Source of the DNA: Baffinella frigidus
Lineage: Eukaryota > Cryptophyceae > Cryptomonadales > Baffinellaceae
NCBI GenBank assembly: GCA_026770585.1
Contig: MU647054.1
Span: 136,840-150,478 of the forward strand
Direction: 5' to 3'
Length of the DNA stretch: 13,639 nucleotides
The position numbers and the translations under genes were made by a program. The notes beneath the pieces were generated by a model, which worked only from the letters and a program-made list of their open reading frames with translations, made no database searches and had not been told where the DNA came from. Positions 12,994-13,639 of this stretch are shown here, piece by piece (positions within the stretch are counted from its first letter, which is position 1; each line of letters begins with the position of its first letter).

Positions 12994-13028
12994 CACAGTA
13001 TCATGAACTAGTGGACGATGTCTCCGCT

Positions 13029-13060
13029 GAGCAGGTGCTGATCTACCACGCGCTCTTCGC
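13029..13060 (+). CDS. Coding-like 32-nt segment, copy 1 of 2
   Basis: This segment and 13537-13568 encode EQVLIYHALFAL in the same frame. Across the aligned codons starting one upstream, the differences are TAC/TAT and GCT/GCC (silent) and one Ala/Val change. Here the frame reads on the left as ELVDDVSAEQVL and ends soon after at TGA (13074-13076). It may be an exon fragment of an unidentified gene or of a repeat that once coded. No family recognised. Confidence 0.3.
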
Positions 13061-13084
13061 TCTCTCTCTCATTTGACATGGTGC

Positions 13085-13230
13085 CAGACCTTGTTGTTAC
13101 TAAGTGACAAAGGTTACTAAGTGACAAAGGTCTCTCGCATCTACCGACATGGCGCCAGACCGTGTTGCTAGTAAGCAATCAAGGCTCTCTCATCCGCTCT
13201 CGCATCTACCACACGGTACACCACTGGATC
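13085..13230. repeat. Mixed short tandem repeats around GCCAGACC and CTACCACACGG
   Basis: TTACTAAGTGACAAAGG is repeated exactly at 13097-13113 and 13114-13130. GACATGG(T/C)GCCAGACC occurs at about 13076 and 13147. TCTACCACACGGT(G/A)CACCA occurs at about 12823 and 13205. The stretch appears built by repeated local duplication. Confidence 0.7.
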
Positions 13231-13352
13231 ATACTGCGGGTCCCCTTTTCAGCAGTCCCTGATCTGGCTCGTCATCAAGGCTTTCCATTCGCCCTTTTGT
13301 ACTGGACGTCTGCTCTTAAAATACTTTTCAAAGACGAGCCAGAATAGAACCC

Positions 13353-13479
13353 CGGCAAAGCTAGTAGTCTACAACACGGCAGAGCCAGTAGTCTACTAAC
13401 TCCGGCAGAGCCAGTAGTCTACAACACGGCAGAGCTAGTAGTCTACTAACTCCGGCAGAGCTAGTAGTCTACTACACAT
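13353..13479. repeat. Minisatellite with alternating 24- and 26-nt units
   Basis: Five units start CGGCA(A/G)AGC(C/T)AGTAGTCTAC: 13353-13376 (24), 13377-13402 (26), 13403-13426 (24), 13427-13452 (26) and 13453-13479. The short units end AACA and the long ones TAACTC, giving a 50-nt higher-order period. Confidence 0.9.
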
Positions 13480-13503
13480 CATACGGTGCGCCCCCTTTGC
13501 GGT

Positions 13504-13527
13504 CCTAAACCCTAAACCCTAAACCCT
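13504..13527 (-). repeat. Short CCCTAAA telomere-type array
   Basis: Just over three exact units of the plant-type telomere repeat, in the opposite orientation to the longer array at 9634-9753. It lies immediately before the second coding-like segment. Confidence 0.85.
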
Positions 13528-13608
13528 ACATCCGTCGAGCAGGTGCTGATCTATCACGCGCTCTTCGCCTTAGTAGACGTGCGCTGCTACCTCAACGAGG
13601 TGCCCTAT

Positions 13609-13639
<31 letters not shown>
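13528..13639 (+). CDS. Possible partial exon running off the right edge
   Basis: One frame reads EQVLIYHALFALVDVRCYLN followed by EVPYTP with strong G/C third positions, then Pro codons in the terminal C run. The frame opens upstream only to a TAA within the CCCTAAA repeats, so it would need an acceptor (GAGCAG|GTG near 13542 is one candidate). The similarity to 13029-13060 with mainly silent differences supports past coding selection. No domain recognised. Confidence 0.28.
13610..13639. repeat. Terminal run of 30 C
   Basis: The window ends in an uninterrupted C homopolymer. Similar but shorter C or G runs occur at about 3192, 6122, 6407 and 6470. The true length is unreliable and this is probably where an assembly stopped. 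Confidence 0.9.

Overview
The window looks like nuclear DNA of a eukaryote, most likely an alga or other protist or a plant-lineage organism. The evidence is a run of TTTAGGG-type (plant/alga/alveolate-type) telomere repeats inside the sequence, one convincing GT-AG spliceosomal intron in a GC-rich coding stretch with strong G/C third positions, and very dense hairpin-forming repeats. I see no bacterial operon, ribosome binding sites, rRNA or CRISPR array, and I cannot name a species.

Layout. 1-1,400: a 53-nt tandem repeat at the left edge, then four foldback elements (208-345, 386-524, 569-703, 1224-1374) set in a mosaic of reused fragments. 1,400-2,550: no gene, only short dispersed and tandem repeats. 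2,550-4,100: foldbacks at 2553-2696, 3011-3173, 3401-3585 and 3959-4080, plus a 14-nt x5 tandem array. 4,480-5,600: degenerate repeats, a GA-rich tract of about 165 nt and three direct copies of a 32-nt motif. 6,090-7,490: a run of foldbacks, including one with a tRNA-type B box (6221-6432) and one foldback inserted inside another (7171-7484 with 7222-7394). 7,550-9,310: more hairpins, with shared flanks but different stems. 9,634-9,753: interstitial telomeric repeats.

The only well-supported gene lies at about 10,887-11,953 on the + strand. Two exons join in frame across a 197-nt intron and encode an Ala/Pro/Gln-rich, probably disordered protein of unknown function (289 aa if read to the stop at 11951). 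Its 3' part overlaps degenerate duplicated sequence, so the true end is uncertain, and an alternative third exon at 12,181 is possible. From about 12,800 to the end there are tandem repeats, a 32-nt coding-like duplication, a short CCCTAAA array and a terminal run of 30 C, probably the contig edge.

The most notable feature is a set of ten foldback loci. They share a centre, ACTACAC then 32-34 nt then GTGTAGTA (47-49 nt in all), while their long inverted arms fall into several unrelated families. This is the reverse of ordinary MITEs, which share their ends. One copy is interrupted by another foldback flanked by TA, and removing that insert restores a 47-nt core. The genes and repeats show no joint pathway; the region reads as a repeat-rich intergenic zone around a single gene.
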